A stretch of 64,000 nt of DNA from JAOUEA01 sp963810915 (lineage in GTDB: Bacteria > Actinomycetota > UBA4738 > HRBIN12), in the NCBI GenBank assembly GCA_963810915.1, contig CAWEPH010000001.1, positions 434,001 through 498,000 of the forward strand, read 5' to 3'. Under the pieces are notes generated by a model. That model did not search any database. It saw only the letters and a program-made list of their open reading frames with translations, and had not been told where the DNA came from. The position numbers and the translations under genes were made by a program. Position 1 is the first letter of the stretch. Every line of letters begins with the position of its first letter. Positions 52,026 to 59,640 of this stretch are shown here, one piece after another.

Positions 52026-52546
52026 CGACGGCAGCGGACACGAGCCTGACCACCCAGGTCTATCGCGTCTACATCAAGGCGACGTCGGAAGCGATCTGGG
52101 ACGCGATCACGGACCCGGACTGGACCGAGAGGTACGGCTACGGGGGTCGCGCGGAGTTCGATCTGCGTCCGGGAGGCGCCTACCGTGGGATGTCCAGCGA
52201 GGCGATGCGGGCCACGGGCGCGCCCGAGGTCGCCGTCGATGGCGAGGTGATCGAGGCGGATCCGCCCCACAAGCTGGTCATGACCTGGCGCATGCTCATG
52301 GATGACGAGATGATCGCCGAGGGGTTCACCCGCCTCACTTACGAGATCGAGGAGGGGAAGGGCGGCGTGACCAAGCTCACCCTCACCCACGACCTCGAGG
52401 GCGCGCCCAGGCTCGCGGTGCTCCTGTCCGGCGGGCTGGAGGACGCGGGTGCCGGCGGCGGTTGGCACTGGGTGCTCAGCGATCTCAAGACCCTGCTAGA
52501 GACCGGGACGTCGATGGACGCCCGGGACGGACTCAACCAGGGTTGA
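52022..52546 (+). CDS. SRPBCC/AHSA1-like protein
   Basis: 174 residues. The Bet-v1-like fold is seen in RVYIKATSEAIWDAITDPDW, GRAEFDLRPGGAYRG, DPPHKLVMTWRM and a final helix after GGWHWVLSDLKTLLE. These proteins bind hydrophobic ligands; the function of ArsR-paired members is mostly unknown. Co-translated with the ArsR regulator. Confidence 0.85.
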   Translation: MTTAADTSLTTQVYRVYIKATSEAIWDAITDPDWTERYGYGGRAEFDLRPGGAYRGMSSEAMRATGAPEVAVDGEVIEADPPHKLVMTWRMLMDDEMIAEGFTRLTYEIEEGKGGVTKLTLTHDLEGAPRLAVLLSGGLEDAGAGGGWHWVLSDLKTLLETGTSMDARDGLNQG

Positions 52547-52552
52547 GCCGTT

Positions 52553-52588
52553 GCGATGGAGGTCCTGCGAGAGCGGGGCCTCCATCGC
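52553..52588 (+). terminator. Hairpin after the ArsR/SRPBCC operon
   Basis: A perfect 10-bp stem (GCGATGGAGG with its complement) around a 16-base loop, 6 bases after the stop. No U tract. Confidence 0.55.
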
Positions 52589-52620
52589 CCCACGGACACC
52601 CAGACGAGGTCAGCCAACAC

Positions 52621-52869
52621 ATGCGAGCTATCGAGCGTGATCCGCGCGCGGAGGCCGGGAGCGCTCTTCGTCGACAGGGCATGACGCCGGAGGAAGTGGC
52701 CCGCATCCTCGCGGAGGACGATCCCGAGATGGTGCGCCGTCGGTTGGAACTGCATCGCGAGGAGCTGGTGGAACGCCTCGACGAGGATCTCGTGAACATC
52801 GACCGGATCGAGCGCGTCCTGACGGCGTGGGTGAGCGCGTCGGACGGGCGTTCGGACGACGTCGCGTAG
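52621..52869 (+). CDS. Small helical protein, 82 aa
   Basis: 82 residues from ATG 52621; ATG 52681 is an alternative. Two or three helices (TPEEVARILAEDDPEMVRRR and ELVERLDEDLVNIDRIERVL) resemble the dimerisation arm of MerR-type regulators but there is no DNA-binding part. The TAG stop lies inside a TAGACT hexamer upstream of tRNA-Cys. Function unknown. Confidence 0.5.
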   Translation: MRAIERDPRAEAGSALRRQGMTPEEVARILAEDDPEMVRRRLELHREELVERLDEDLVNIDRIERVLTAWVSASDGRSDDVA

Positions 52870-52904
52870 ACTGTGGGCTCGCCCGCTCCGGCAGGCGACG
52901 TCGC

Positions 52905-52975
52905 GGCGGGGTGGCCGAGTGGTTAGGCAGAGGCCTGCAAAGCCTCGCACACCGGTTCGATTCCGGTCCCCGCCT
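52905..52975 (+). tRNA. tRNA-Cys (GCA)
   Basis: Acceptor GGCGGGG/CCCCGCC, anticodon GCA in the loop of AGGCCTGCAAAGCCT, T arm CCGGTTCGATTCCGG, discriminator T. The CCA end is not encoded. The stop of the convergent SGNH gene is 1 base away. Confidence 0.95.
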
Positions 52976-52976
52976 C

Positions 52977-54344
52977 TCACCCCTCCTGGAGCGCGCTGAG
53001 CTGCCGCAGGATCGCGTCGGCGGCCACCGTGCTCCCGACGCCGTTCAGGTGGATCCCGTCGGTCAGTCGGACGACCTGCCGTGCGCCGTGGAACACCATC
53101 GAGTCGGTGTATCCGGCGCCCCCCTCGCCTCCGAGGAGGTCGTAGAGGTCGACGTACACGACCATCGGGCGTTCCTTCGCCTCCGCGGCGTACGCGGCGT
53201 TCACGGCGCGCATCCCGTGGTCGAGCGTCGGGTTCTGCATGGGGGGCATGCCCACCCAGATCACGCGGCGGCCGCCCTCGGTCATCACGTCCATCATCGC
53301 ACCGACCCGACGGCGGTATTCCCTCGTCCAGGCCGGCTCTCCCACCGAACGGTAGCGGCCACCTACGTCGAGTTCCTGATCGTCGTTGGCGCCGGCCATG
53401 TAGACCGCGACGTCGGGGTTCAGACCTGCCATCACACCGGCCGCGTGGCGGGTCCAGTCGAAGTAGTCGTCGCGCACCAGCCCGGTCCCCACCTGGTACT
53501 CGGGGCTGACGGCGACTCGAGGATCGTCCCGCGTGAGCTCGAAGAGCGCCCAGGACGGGCCGGCGGCGAGGGAGTCGCCACCGAACCAGATCCGCAGGGG
53601 AGCGTCGGCCGAGGCGACCGGCACAGGAGGGGCAGGGGGCGGCGGTGGGTCCGTGGCGAGCCCGGGAGGCCTCTGTCGTGGCGGTGGCGTGGGCGTTGAC
53701 GCAAGTACGACGCGGGCGAGCTGCTCCAACTGGTGGTCCTGGATCCCGGTGAACTCGCCGACGCGTTCGTACTGGAGCCAGTAGGTGGTGTGGGCGTCGC
53801 CGAAGTAGAGGTAGCGGTCGCTGCCGAAGAACGCATCGGTCGCGAGGCCAGGCGCCTCTTCCACGACAGATGTGGCCCGGCGGACGTCGGCGATGGGCGT
53901 CGCCGGGCGGATCCCGAGCGCGAGGTAGGTGTCGCGTCCGATGAACCACTGACAGAAGGGGTAGGTGGCGAACGGATGCGAGACCTGCGGTCGGTCGAAC
54001 GCGTTCGCGATCTGCTGGCGGGTGAGGAGCGTGCAGGCGCGGGCCGTGGCGACGTTGCCGAGTGCGCCCCGCAGGGGGAACTGGCGCCGGTCGCGGACGA
54101 GGGTGCCGGGGGTGGTGCCGGCGGGGGAGAGCGCAGCGTTCGAGACCACCGTCTCGGGCCGTGCGATGAGGTGGATCAGGGAGATCGTCCCCAAGACCGC
54201 CCCCGTCAGGAGGGCGCAGGCGGCGGCCCCGGCGACGATCCGGCGTCGCAGATACATGCGACGCTTCGCGCGCAGGGCGTCGGCGTCCAGCGGCATGCGC
54301 GCCGCAGGCGCCCCGCCCTCGGGGACGGGAGGGGGATTCGACAT
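52977..54344 (-). CDS. Membrane-anchored SGNH hydrolase (DUF459-like)
   Basis: 455 residues. An N-terminal cytoplasmic stretch and one membrane helix (~36-60) are followed by an extracellular ~140-residue region with paired cysteines, a Pro-rich linker (~220-242), and a C-terminal SGNH domain: GGDSLAAG with the nucleophile Ser, AGANDDQ as block III, DGIHLNGVG with the Asp/His. It may deacylate or transfer acyl groups on envelope glycans. ATG 54344 is preceded by a TAGGCT hexamer ~27 bases up. Confidence 0.75.
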   Translation of the reverse strand: MSNPPPVPEGGAPAARMPLDADALRAKRRMYLRRRIVAGAAACALLTGAVLGTISLIHLIARPETVVSNAALSPAGTTPGTLVRDRRQFPLRGALGNVATARACTLLTRQQIANAFDRPQVSHPFATYPFCQWFIGRDTYLALGIRPATPIADVRRATSVVEEAPGLATDAFFGSDRYLYFGDAHTTYWLQYERVGEFTGIQDHQLEQLARVVLASTPTPPPRQRPPGLATDPPPPPAPPVPVASADAPLRIWFGGDSLAAGPSWALFELTRDDPRVAVSPEYQVGTGLVRDDYFDWTRHAAGVMAGLNPDVAVYMAGANDDQELDVGGRYRSVGEPAWTREYRRRVGAMMDVMTEGGRRVIWVGMPPMQNPTLDHGMRAVNAAYAAEAKERPMVVYVDLYDLLGGEGGAGYTDSMVFHGARQVVRLTDGIHLNGVGSTVAADAILRQLSALQEG

Positions 54345-54420
54345 CTCTTGGCCATGGGGTGGAGCGGGGCTAGCCTATCCCGCATCCGCGCCGGGTATCG
54401 CCGAGTATCATGCGAGGTCC

Positions 54421-54495
54421 GGGCGCTTAGCTCAGGGGGAGAGCGCTTCCTTGACACGGAAGAGGTCAGAGGTTCAAATCCTCTAGCGCCCACCA
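54421..54495 (+). tRNA. tRNA-Val (GAC)
   Basis: Acceptor GGGCGCT/AGCGCCC, anticodon loop TTGACAC with GAC, T arm AGAGGTTCAAATCCTCT, discriminator A and encoded CCA (54493-54495). A TATCAT -10 candidate lies ~12 bases upstream. Its 3' flank has a partial copy at 57.98 kb (possible attachment site). Confidence 0.96.
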
Positions 54496-54550
54496 GAAGA
54501 AACCGCAGGTCAGAGGTGGTTTATCGCCTCAAGCGGGAGCCCCGACACCC
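54496..54550 (+). repeat. Left copy of a ~50-base repeat (possible attL/terminator)
   Basis: It starts 4 bases after the CCA of tRNA-Val: AAACCGCAGGTCAGAGG then GGTTTATCGCC and AGCGGGA. It aligns over ~50 bases with 57981-58042. The first half can fold into a terminator-like hairpin (AAACCGC with GGTTT). Confidence 0.6.
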
Positions 54551-54755
54551 CCCGGAATGGCACTCAGTGTGCGAAAAGGTGTGCAAGACGCACGCTCCAT
54601 GCACACTGACCTCCCGTCCTGCGCCCGTGTTGCACTCGGCGTTCACCATGAGGGTGTGACGTACGGACTTCAGACTTCGATCCGGACCCGTCCCGCTGCT
54701 GCACGTACGTCACGGTCACTGGCACGGCGTGGCTGGTCCCGATGAGAGGTTCGTG

Positions 54756-54950
54756 ATGTCCGTGGAAGTCAACGACGATGGCGAGGTTCAGGCCATCCGG
54801 GGCAACAGGTTCTTCAACCTGAAGGTCCAACGGGAAACGGACCCGCATCGGGTCTGGAACGGCGAAGAGCGCGAGGTGCCCTACTGGCAGGCCCCTTGGC
54901 ATCCGCCGCTTATTCCTTCGTTGCGGACGGTGCACGCAGCGGAGGGCTAG
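54756..54950 (+). CDS. Small hypothetical protein, 64 aa
   Basis: 64 residues (MSVEVNDDGEVQAIRGNRFF at the start), soluble, mixed charge, Trp/Pro-rich end. ATG 54756 was chosen over GTG 54729 because of GAGAGG upstream. I do not recognise the family. It is the first gene inside the putative tRNA-Val insertion; 54551-54755 holds nothing I can support. Confidence 0.4.
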   Translation: MSVEVNDDGEVQAIRGNRFFNLKVQRETDPHRVWNGEEREVPYWQAPWHPPLIPSLRTVHAAEG

Positions 54951-55119
54951 TGGCCGACCCCTGCCCGTGTGTCCGTCACTTGCGGCTCGCGGAGGCCCGG
55001 CGGGGGTCGGCCCTCCTCAGTTACAGCTTGACCATCCGTTTGAGCCCGAGTGCCGAGCAGGCAGCCGCGTAGGCTTCCTCGTCGCGCGGGAACCAGTTGC
55101 CAGGACCTCAGAGTCCACG

Positions 55120-55257
55120 TTAGCGGCCGACATCCCTGACGATGATGCTGAATCGCCTCTCAGGCGGTGCGTCTTCTCGGACGTGCAGGGCCACGAGCGC
55201 AGCGCTGGCGAGAACGAGAGCCGCAACGAGCAGGGGAAGCCAAACGGTCTTGGTCAT
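55120..55257 (-). CDS. Small single-pass membrane protein, 45 aa
   Basis: The start TKTVWLPLLVAALVLASAAL gives one membrane helix, then a short charged tail (REDAPPERRFSIIVRD). ATG 55257 has the strong SD GGAGG 7 bases upstream, better than many longer genes here. It could be a small membrane modulator or a toxin-like peptide; no partner is seen. Confidence 0.45.
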   Translation of the reverse strand: MTKTVWLPLLVAALVLASAALVALHVREDAPPERRFSIIVRDVGR

Positions 55258-55386
55258 CCTTCCACCTCCAGAGTTGGCCGCACGGCCTGCTCCTGCGATC
55301 AGGTATCGGACGCGGACCACATGAACTCAATCCCGCGCAGCAGGGCTGCCTCCGTCTGCGGCGCTCGGCTGGGTGGTGTAGTGGCG

Positions 55387-55611
55387 ATGTTCGCGACGAT
55401 GCTCAGGCGCGACCGGGAGCGCAACGGGCTCAGGGTCGCCCGCGCATCGTGGCTCGTAGGCGTGACGGTGCGCGAGTACCGCGAGATCGAGGCCGGCACG
55501 AAGGCCCCAGACTGGGACACCTACGAGCGCGTCTGCGAGCTGTTCGGCTGGCCGCGGTCGTTCACCTACGCGCTGAGCCTGCTGGACCTAAGGCTGCTCG
55601 CCGCGGGATGA
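55387..55611 (+). CDS. Small XRE-like helix-turn-helix protein
   Basis: 74 residues if ATG 55387 is used; the frame is open much further upstream, but that part has no protein character. MLRRDRERNGLRVARASWLV and the helix VTVREYREIEAGTKAPDWDT look like an XRE/Cro-type HTH; CELFGWPRSF follows. Possibly a regulator of the former insertion. The start is uncertain (GTG 55381 or ATG 55321 possible). Confidence 0.5.
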   Translation: MFATMLRRDRERNGLRVARASWLVGVTVREYREIEAGTKAPDWDTYERVCELFGWPRSFTYALSLLDLRLLAAG

Positions 55612-55759
55612 AGTGTCCTCACGACCTACTTCGTCCTGCACGAATAGCCTGACTTCCGCGTTTACGTTTACAGAGAGGAGGGATGAGTCAAATGGGGGGC
55701 ATGGCCCCAGCTCGGTCCTGACCGCGCTTGTTGCCCGCCGTACCAGTGAAGGGGGCACC

Positions 55760-56725
55760 ATGGAACGTGCTACTCGTGAGCGTCGCACGCCTCGACGCAT
55801 GTTCTCAATCGTAGTGATCTCTGCGACGATGCTGATGACCGTTGGTGTTCCACCAGCCCACGCGACCACACCCGGCAAGAACGGCCGCATCGCCTTCGCG
55901 ATGGACACGGGCTCAGGAGCCCAGATCTACAGCATCAAGCGCAACGGAACCGATCTCCGCAAGCTGACGAACGTGAGCGGCGACGCGCTGTTCCCCGACT
56001 GGTCGCCGCACGGTCGCAGGATCTTGTTCGCTGATGACGTCAACGAGGGCACCGCGTCGAACCTCGCGATCATGGACGCAGACGGTAGCCACTTCCGTGA
56101 TCTCACAACCACGGGTTACCGCGAGCATCCTGATTTCATCCCAGGCGGGCACAAGATCGTGTACGGGTGCGACTGCGGGAAGACCAATGGTCTCTTCGTC
56201 AGCCGTGCTGACGGGACCAACGCGCGGCGCTTGACGACGAACCCGTTCCGCTACGAGTCCGACAGCGGACCGGCCGTCTCGCCGGACGGAAGGACCGTGA
56301 GCTTCGTTCGTGTCAAGAAGAGCGAGAGCTTGCAGGCGCTGTTCACGGTGAACGTGGACGGCAGCCACCGGCGGATGCTCGTTCCCTACACGTCCGAGGT
56401 GGCGCTCAAGCTTGACTGGGCACCCCGGGGCAACCGCATCCTCTTCACGGTCTATGGTGATGCCCCAGGCGGCCTGTCTCCGAACGTGGCCACCATCAGG
56501 CCCGACGGCACGGGGTTGCGGATCCTCACGCATGTGCACCGCGCTGGTGTCGCGGCACTCAACGGGTCCTACTCCCCGGACGGACGCTGGATCGTGTTCA
56601 AGATCGTCAATTCAAACACGGGCACGTACAAGCTCATGAAGATGCGCCCGGACGGGTCTGATTCCACCAAGATTCGGTCGCTGCCCGCAGCGCCGAGGGG
56701 CATCGACTGGGGACAACAGCCGTAA
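55760..56725 (+). CDS. Secreted TolB/PD40-type beta-propeller protein
   Basis: 321 residues. A twin-arginine-like basic start and hydrophobic segment (MFSIVVISATMLMTVGVPP) end at the likely cleavage site AHA. The rest is PD40/WD40-like blades: FPDWSPHGRRILFADD, ENVD-type turns and SPDGRWIVFK. The fold resembles the TolB propeller without the N-terminal TolB domain. SD AAGGGGG lies before ATG 55760. Probably a binding or scaffold protein; carried in the tRNA-Val insertion region. Confidence 0.7.
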   Translation: MERATRERRTPRRMFSIVVISATMLMTVGVPPAHATTPGKNGRIAFAMDTGSGAQIYSIKRNGTDLRKLTNVSGDALFPDWSPHGRRILFADDVNEGTASNLAIMDADGSHFRDLTTTGYREHPDFIPGGHKIVYGCDCGKTNGLFVSRADGTNARRLTTNPFRYESDSGPAVSPDGRTVSFVRVKKSESLQALFTVNVDGSHRRMLVPYTSEVALKLDWAPRGNRILFTVYGDAPGGLSPNVATIRPDGTGLRILTHVHRAGVAALNGSYSPDGRWIVFKIVNSNTGTYKLMKMRPDGSDSTKIRSLPAAPRGIDWGQQP

Positions 56726-56821
56726 ACCAACCCCGTCGAGGCGATCCGAATGTCGCGCTCGTCGCCGCGACCTTGGTCAGAGAAGGGGCGCGCGTCGTAC
56801 CGGCCCTTCTGCAACCCGGCT

Positions 56822-56856
56822 GGCTTCCGCCACGGCTTCGACTCCCACCAGTTCAC
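56822..56856 (-). repeat. Dispersed 35-base repeat, copy A
   Basis: Minus strand encodes VNWWESKPWRKP in an otherwise short frame. Nearly the same bases recur at 57644 and 60650. It looks like the last codons of a decayed gene. Confidence 0.55.
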
Positions 56857-56949
56857 GTCCTGGTCCGCCACTGGTGCTGGAAGCCGTAGTCCACAAAAGT
56901 ACCCGACTGGCCGAGGAAGCTCGGCCTGAAGGGGTGCACACTGGGGGAC

Positions 56950-57132
56950 GTGAAGAGCTTGCTCGGGACCTTCCGCGCGTGGGTTGCTCTACGGCGCGCC
57001 AAAGATGATCTCGAGTTGGCCGAGCGGCTTCATGCAGCAGGTGCGGAGAACGAGCGTGAGCTGACGTACCTTCGCCGCCGCGTGGCCCGCGAGAGGGAGC
57101 GCTTGCTGGCCGCCTACAGCAGCCTCGTCTAG
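56950..57132 (+). CDS. Small coiled-coil protein, 60 aa
   Basis: 60 residues, helical throughout, with LRRAKDDLELAERLHAAGAE and RRRVARERERLLAAYSSL. GTG 56950 has GGGGGA upstream. Coding character is plausible but unproven. Confidence 0.4.
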   Translation: MKSLLGTFRAWVALRRAKDDLELAERLHAAGAENERELTYLRRRVARERERLLAAYSSLV

Positions 57133-57294
57133 CTTGTCCACGCGCTCGCGCGCCGCGCTTCGGGCGCGTTGGCTCTAACCACCGCTCGACGTCGTCGCGG
57201 CTCCAGGCGCGGTCCTCGCGGGCATCCCCTTCGTGGCGGACGAAGACGAAGAGCTGGCTTCCCAGGTTCGTCAGCTCGGTGAGCCGGTGACGCA

Positions 57295-57300
57295 TACAAT
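57295..57300 (+). promoter_or_regulatory. -10 element for the leaderless repeat-protein gene
   Basis: TACAAT, 6 nt, then ATG 57307: a near-consensus -10 at leaderless spacing. Confidence 0.55.
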
Positions 57301-57306
57301 CGAAGC

Positions 57307-57573
57307 ATGACTGGAACCGATCTCGTGACTCTCCGCCGACTCGCAGAGGATGGCAACGAGGAAGCCGCCGATCGACTTGCGGTTCTGGCGACCGAGCGCG
57401 GTGACATCGACGAGTTGAACCGCCTCGTCGATGCGGGGAACGAGGTGGCGGCAGATGGGCTCGCCAAGTTGGCGGCAGGACGGGGCGACATCGACACCCT
57501 GAAGCGTCTCGTCGACGAAGGTAGTGAGGTGGCCGCAACACTGCTGAGCCAGATCATCAGCGAAACCGAGTAG
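57307..57573 (+). CDS. Helical repeat protein built of 28-residue units
   Basis: 88 residues comprising three copies of a 28-residue unit of the form DIDxLxRLVDxGNEVAADxL followed by AxLAxxRG. Each unit would form a helical hairpin, as in small alpha-solenoids. There is no other domain. A leaderless promoter directly upstream supports expression. Likely a protein-binding scaffold; family not recognised. Confidence 0.6.
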   Translation: MTGTDLVTLRRLAEDGNEEAADRLAVLATERGDIDELNRLVDAGNEVAADGLAKLAAGRGDIDTLKRLVDEGSEVAATLLSQIISETE

Positions 57574-57627
57574 TTAGGGACCTGGTTTACCACTCGGAGG
57601 GATAGCCACCATCCGTCCTGAAGAATC

Positions 57628-57854
57628 TCAGCCTTCGGAGACAGGCTTCCGCCACCGGTACCGACCCCACCAGTTCACCTCATCCATCCACGCCTCGACT
57701 TTGTCGGGCGGTTCCAGGCCCGGCGCGGGCTCGTCCCGACTGGAGCAGGGAACTCGTAGCGCTCGCGATCAGCGAGCTGGCGGGCGCGCTCGTTGGTTGC
57801 GTTCAGTAGGCGGGCGATGTCCGCGAGGCGGAGCGCCGGATCAGCATGGGTCAC
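57628..57854 (-). pseudogene. Frameshifted excisionase/AlpA-like HTH gene
   Basis: From GTG 57854 the frame reads LADIARLLNATNERARQLAD then FPAPVG and RRAWNRP, the pattern of small MerR/excisionase-like HTH proteins. One base is missing after WNRP (~57710): the expected KVEAWMDEVNWW continues in the next frame and ends at 57628 with RYRWRKPVSEG. Its tail is copy B of the dispersed repeat. It stands next to the right boundary repeat, the usual place of an excisionase in an integrated element. Confidence 0.6.
57644..57679 (-). repeat. Dispersed 35-base repeat, copy B
   Basis: Encodes VNWWGRYRWRKP at the end of the frameshifted HTH gene; aligned to copies A and C over ~35 bases. Confidence 0.55.
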
Positions 57855-57980
57855 AGCGTCCGTCCTCAATCGCGGGTATCCCACGGGGCTTGATAGAGAA
57901 GATGTTGGGACGCTCTCGGCTGACAGTGACAAGTATCGGCCAGGGATACGGACGCTGGATCCCGTCTGTAGGTCGCTCGC

Positions 57981-58042
57981 GGCACCATGGTAAACCCGCA
58001 GGTCCAAGGCGGGTTATCGCCCTGAGCGGGACTCCCGCAACA
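57981..58042 (+). repeat. Right copy of the tRNA-Val flanking repeat (possible attR)
   Basis: GGCACCA then AAACCCGCAGGTCCAAGG, GGGTTATCGCC and AGCGGGA align to the tRNA-Val 3' flank at 54491-54548. AAACCCGC/GCGGGTT also makes a terminator-like hairpin. The ~40 bases before it loosely resemble a tRNA 3' half. Confidence 0.5.
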
Positions 58043-58127
58043 ACTCTGGAATCGTTCAGCCTGCGCACCCACCCTGCGGCGGGGCAGGCCCCGGTCCTGC
58101 CCGCGCCATTGGGTGTTGTCGATGTGG

Positions 58128-58271
58128 TCAGTAGCCGAAGCCGCCGCCCCCTCCGCCTCCGTGGTGGAGGAACAAGAGGTAGACGACCAGGTACGCAACC
58201 GCGCCGACCGCTAGGTAGATCCCTAGCCACTTCTTCCATCTCCGACCGTAGCCGGACACCTTCTGTGCCAT
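58128..58271 (-). CDS. Small membrane protein with Gly-rich C terminus, 47 aa
   Basis: A basic amphipathic start (MAQKVSGYGRRWKKW) precedes one membrane helix (LGIYLAVGAVAYLVVYLLFL), and the end HHGGGGGGGFGY is glycine-rich. The SD AAGGAGG lies 7 bases before ATG 58271, so it is very likely translated. I do not know a function. Confidence 0.7.
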   Translation of the reverse strand: MAQKVSGYGRRWKKWLGIYLAVGAVAYLVVYLLFLHHGGGGGGGFGY

Positions 58272-58417
58272 CGTTCGCCTCCTTGCTCTCGTGACTTCCT
58301 TCATGGGGTACTACCGGCGAACGGCTCAGCCGGATCGTCAGGCGTCCTGAGGATCTGCTGAGAGAATGCGACCCGCGAGCGCACCTCGGACCCGGATGCA
58401 CGCACGAACCCTCGCGC

Positions 58418-58921
58418 ATGCCAGACTGCCTCTTCGTGGAACCGATCATCCGCTCATATCGCGAGCGCGATGCTCCCGATGTCGTGGACCTTTCCCTCCG
58501 CGCGTGGGCTCCGTGGGCCGCCTCGGAGAGGGCGATGATGGGACCCGACATCTTCGAACGTCTGTATGGCGAGGACTGGCGTCCCCACCAAGAGAAGGAT
58601 GTGAGGGATGCGCTTGCCGACGCGAACACCGAGGTATGGATTGCCGACGTGGGTGGGCGAGCCGTCGGCTTCGTTGCGGTCAAGCTCGATGTCGAGCGGG
58701 GCATGGGCGAGGTGTACATGCTCGCGGTTGACCCTGACCATCAACAGCACGGGCTTGGTTCCGCGTTGACGCGCGTCGCCACCGACTGGATCAGGGAGGC
58801 AGGGCTACCGCTCGCCGTCATCGATACGGCTGGTGATGTCAGCCACGCTCCGGCTCGCCGCATGTACGAGAAGGCCGGATACTCGCCGATGCCGATCGTG
58901 CGGTACTTCAAGGTTCTGTGA
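58418..58921 (+). CDS. GNAT-family N-acetyltransferase
   Basis: 167 residues. Acetyl-CoA motif A is VYMLAVDPDHQQHGLGSALT, motif B RRMYEKAGYSPMP, and the N terminus IIRSYRERDAPDVVDLS is typical of RimI-like GNATs. Target unknown. ATG 58418 lacks a clear SD; GTG 58436 is an alternative. Confidence 0.82.
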   Translation: MPDCLFVEPIIRSYRERDAPDVVDLSLRAWAPWAASERAMMGPDIFERLYGEDWRPHQEKDVRDALADANTEVWIADVGGRAVGFVAVKLDVERGMGEVYMLAVDPDHQQHGLGSALTRVATDWIREAGLPLAVIDTAGDVSHAPARRMYEKAGYSPMPIVRYFKVL

Positions 58922-59057
58922 GAGCGCAGACGCTCAGGCGACATCAAGGGGTCCGCCGTGATTGGTAACCAGCGCAGCCCAGGAGCGGACCACTGGTGAA
59001 GTTGGGGGCGCGGACGTTCACCTCGTTCGCCCCCAAGTTGCGCTCGTAGGAGACCAG

Positions 59058-59537
59058 CTACCGACTGCCGGAGATGGCTACGTCGCCGATCCGCGACACG
59101 ACGATCCGGCTCCGGGACGGTTGCTGATCGCGGAAGAGCACCCACGTCCACACCATGTTGCTGACTCCGTGGATCTGGAACTTGAACGTGTACGGGAGAT
59201 GCCTGTCAGCATCTTGGAAGGTCGTCTTCCACCTCCAGCGCATCCGCCCGCGATCGGAGACGCGAACGGCATCCACGCGCATCCAGACGTTGGACCCGGG
59301 ATCGCGCCGAAGGACCGCCGCCCGAAACCCGGCATGGACCGGCGTCACCTTCGCGCGCAGGAGGACGGTGTCGCCCCAGGTGTATCGCTCATGCCGCAGG
59401 CATGACTCCGACGTCCGCGTGTGGGCGGCGCACGCCTCGAACCTCGTGGTCGGGTGAGCGATACCCTGTGTGACCGGCCCGATCGCCGACAACGCCATGA
59501 CCAGGCCCACGACCACAGAGGTTCGTCTGGCCTTCAT
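59058..59537 (-). CDS. Secreted protein with Ig-like beta domain, unknown function
   Basis: 159 residues. Signal peptide: MKARRTSVVVGLVMALSAIG, cleavage near GIAHP. Then a beta-rich domain (VLLRAKVTPVHAGFRAAVLR; RMRWRWKTTF) with two cysteines near the start. It resembles generic secreted Ig-like folds. ATG 59537 has GGGAGAAG upstream. Confidence 0.6.
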   Translation of the reverse strand: MKARRTSVVVGLVMALSAIGPVTQGIAHPTTRFEACAAHTRTSESCLRHERYTWGDTVLLRAKVTPVHAGFRAAVLRRDPGSNVWMRVDAVRVSDRGRMRWRWKTTFQDADRHLPYTFKFQIHGVSNMVWTWVLFRDQQPSRSRIVVSRIGDVAISGSR

Positions 59538-59640
59538 GGGCTCGCTTCTCCCGTCGCTCCGCCTGTAGGCGTCGCGTTCTCGCACCAACATTAGTCCCAA
59601 GCCATCTGCGCCGCGATGGGATCGAGACGCGCCTCGTGGC

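Noticed and set aside
57930..57990. Degenerate tRNA-like sequence before the right repeat (a frame reading GIRTLDP as antisense of tRNA T arms often does)
   Set aside because: No cloverleaf can be drawn; only a weak T-arm-like stem. Kept only as a hint for the insertion boundary.
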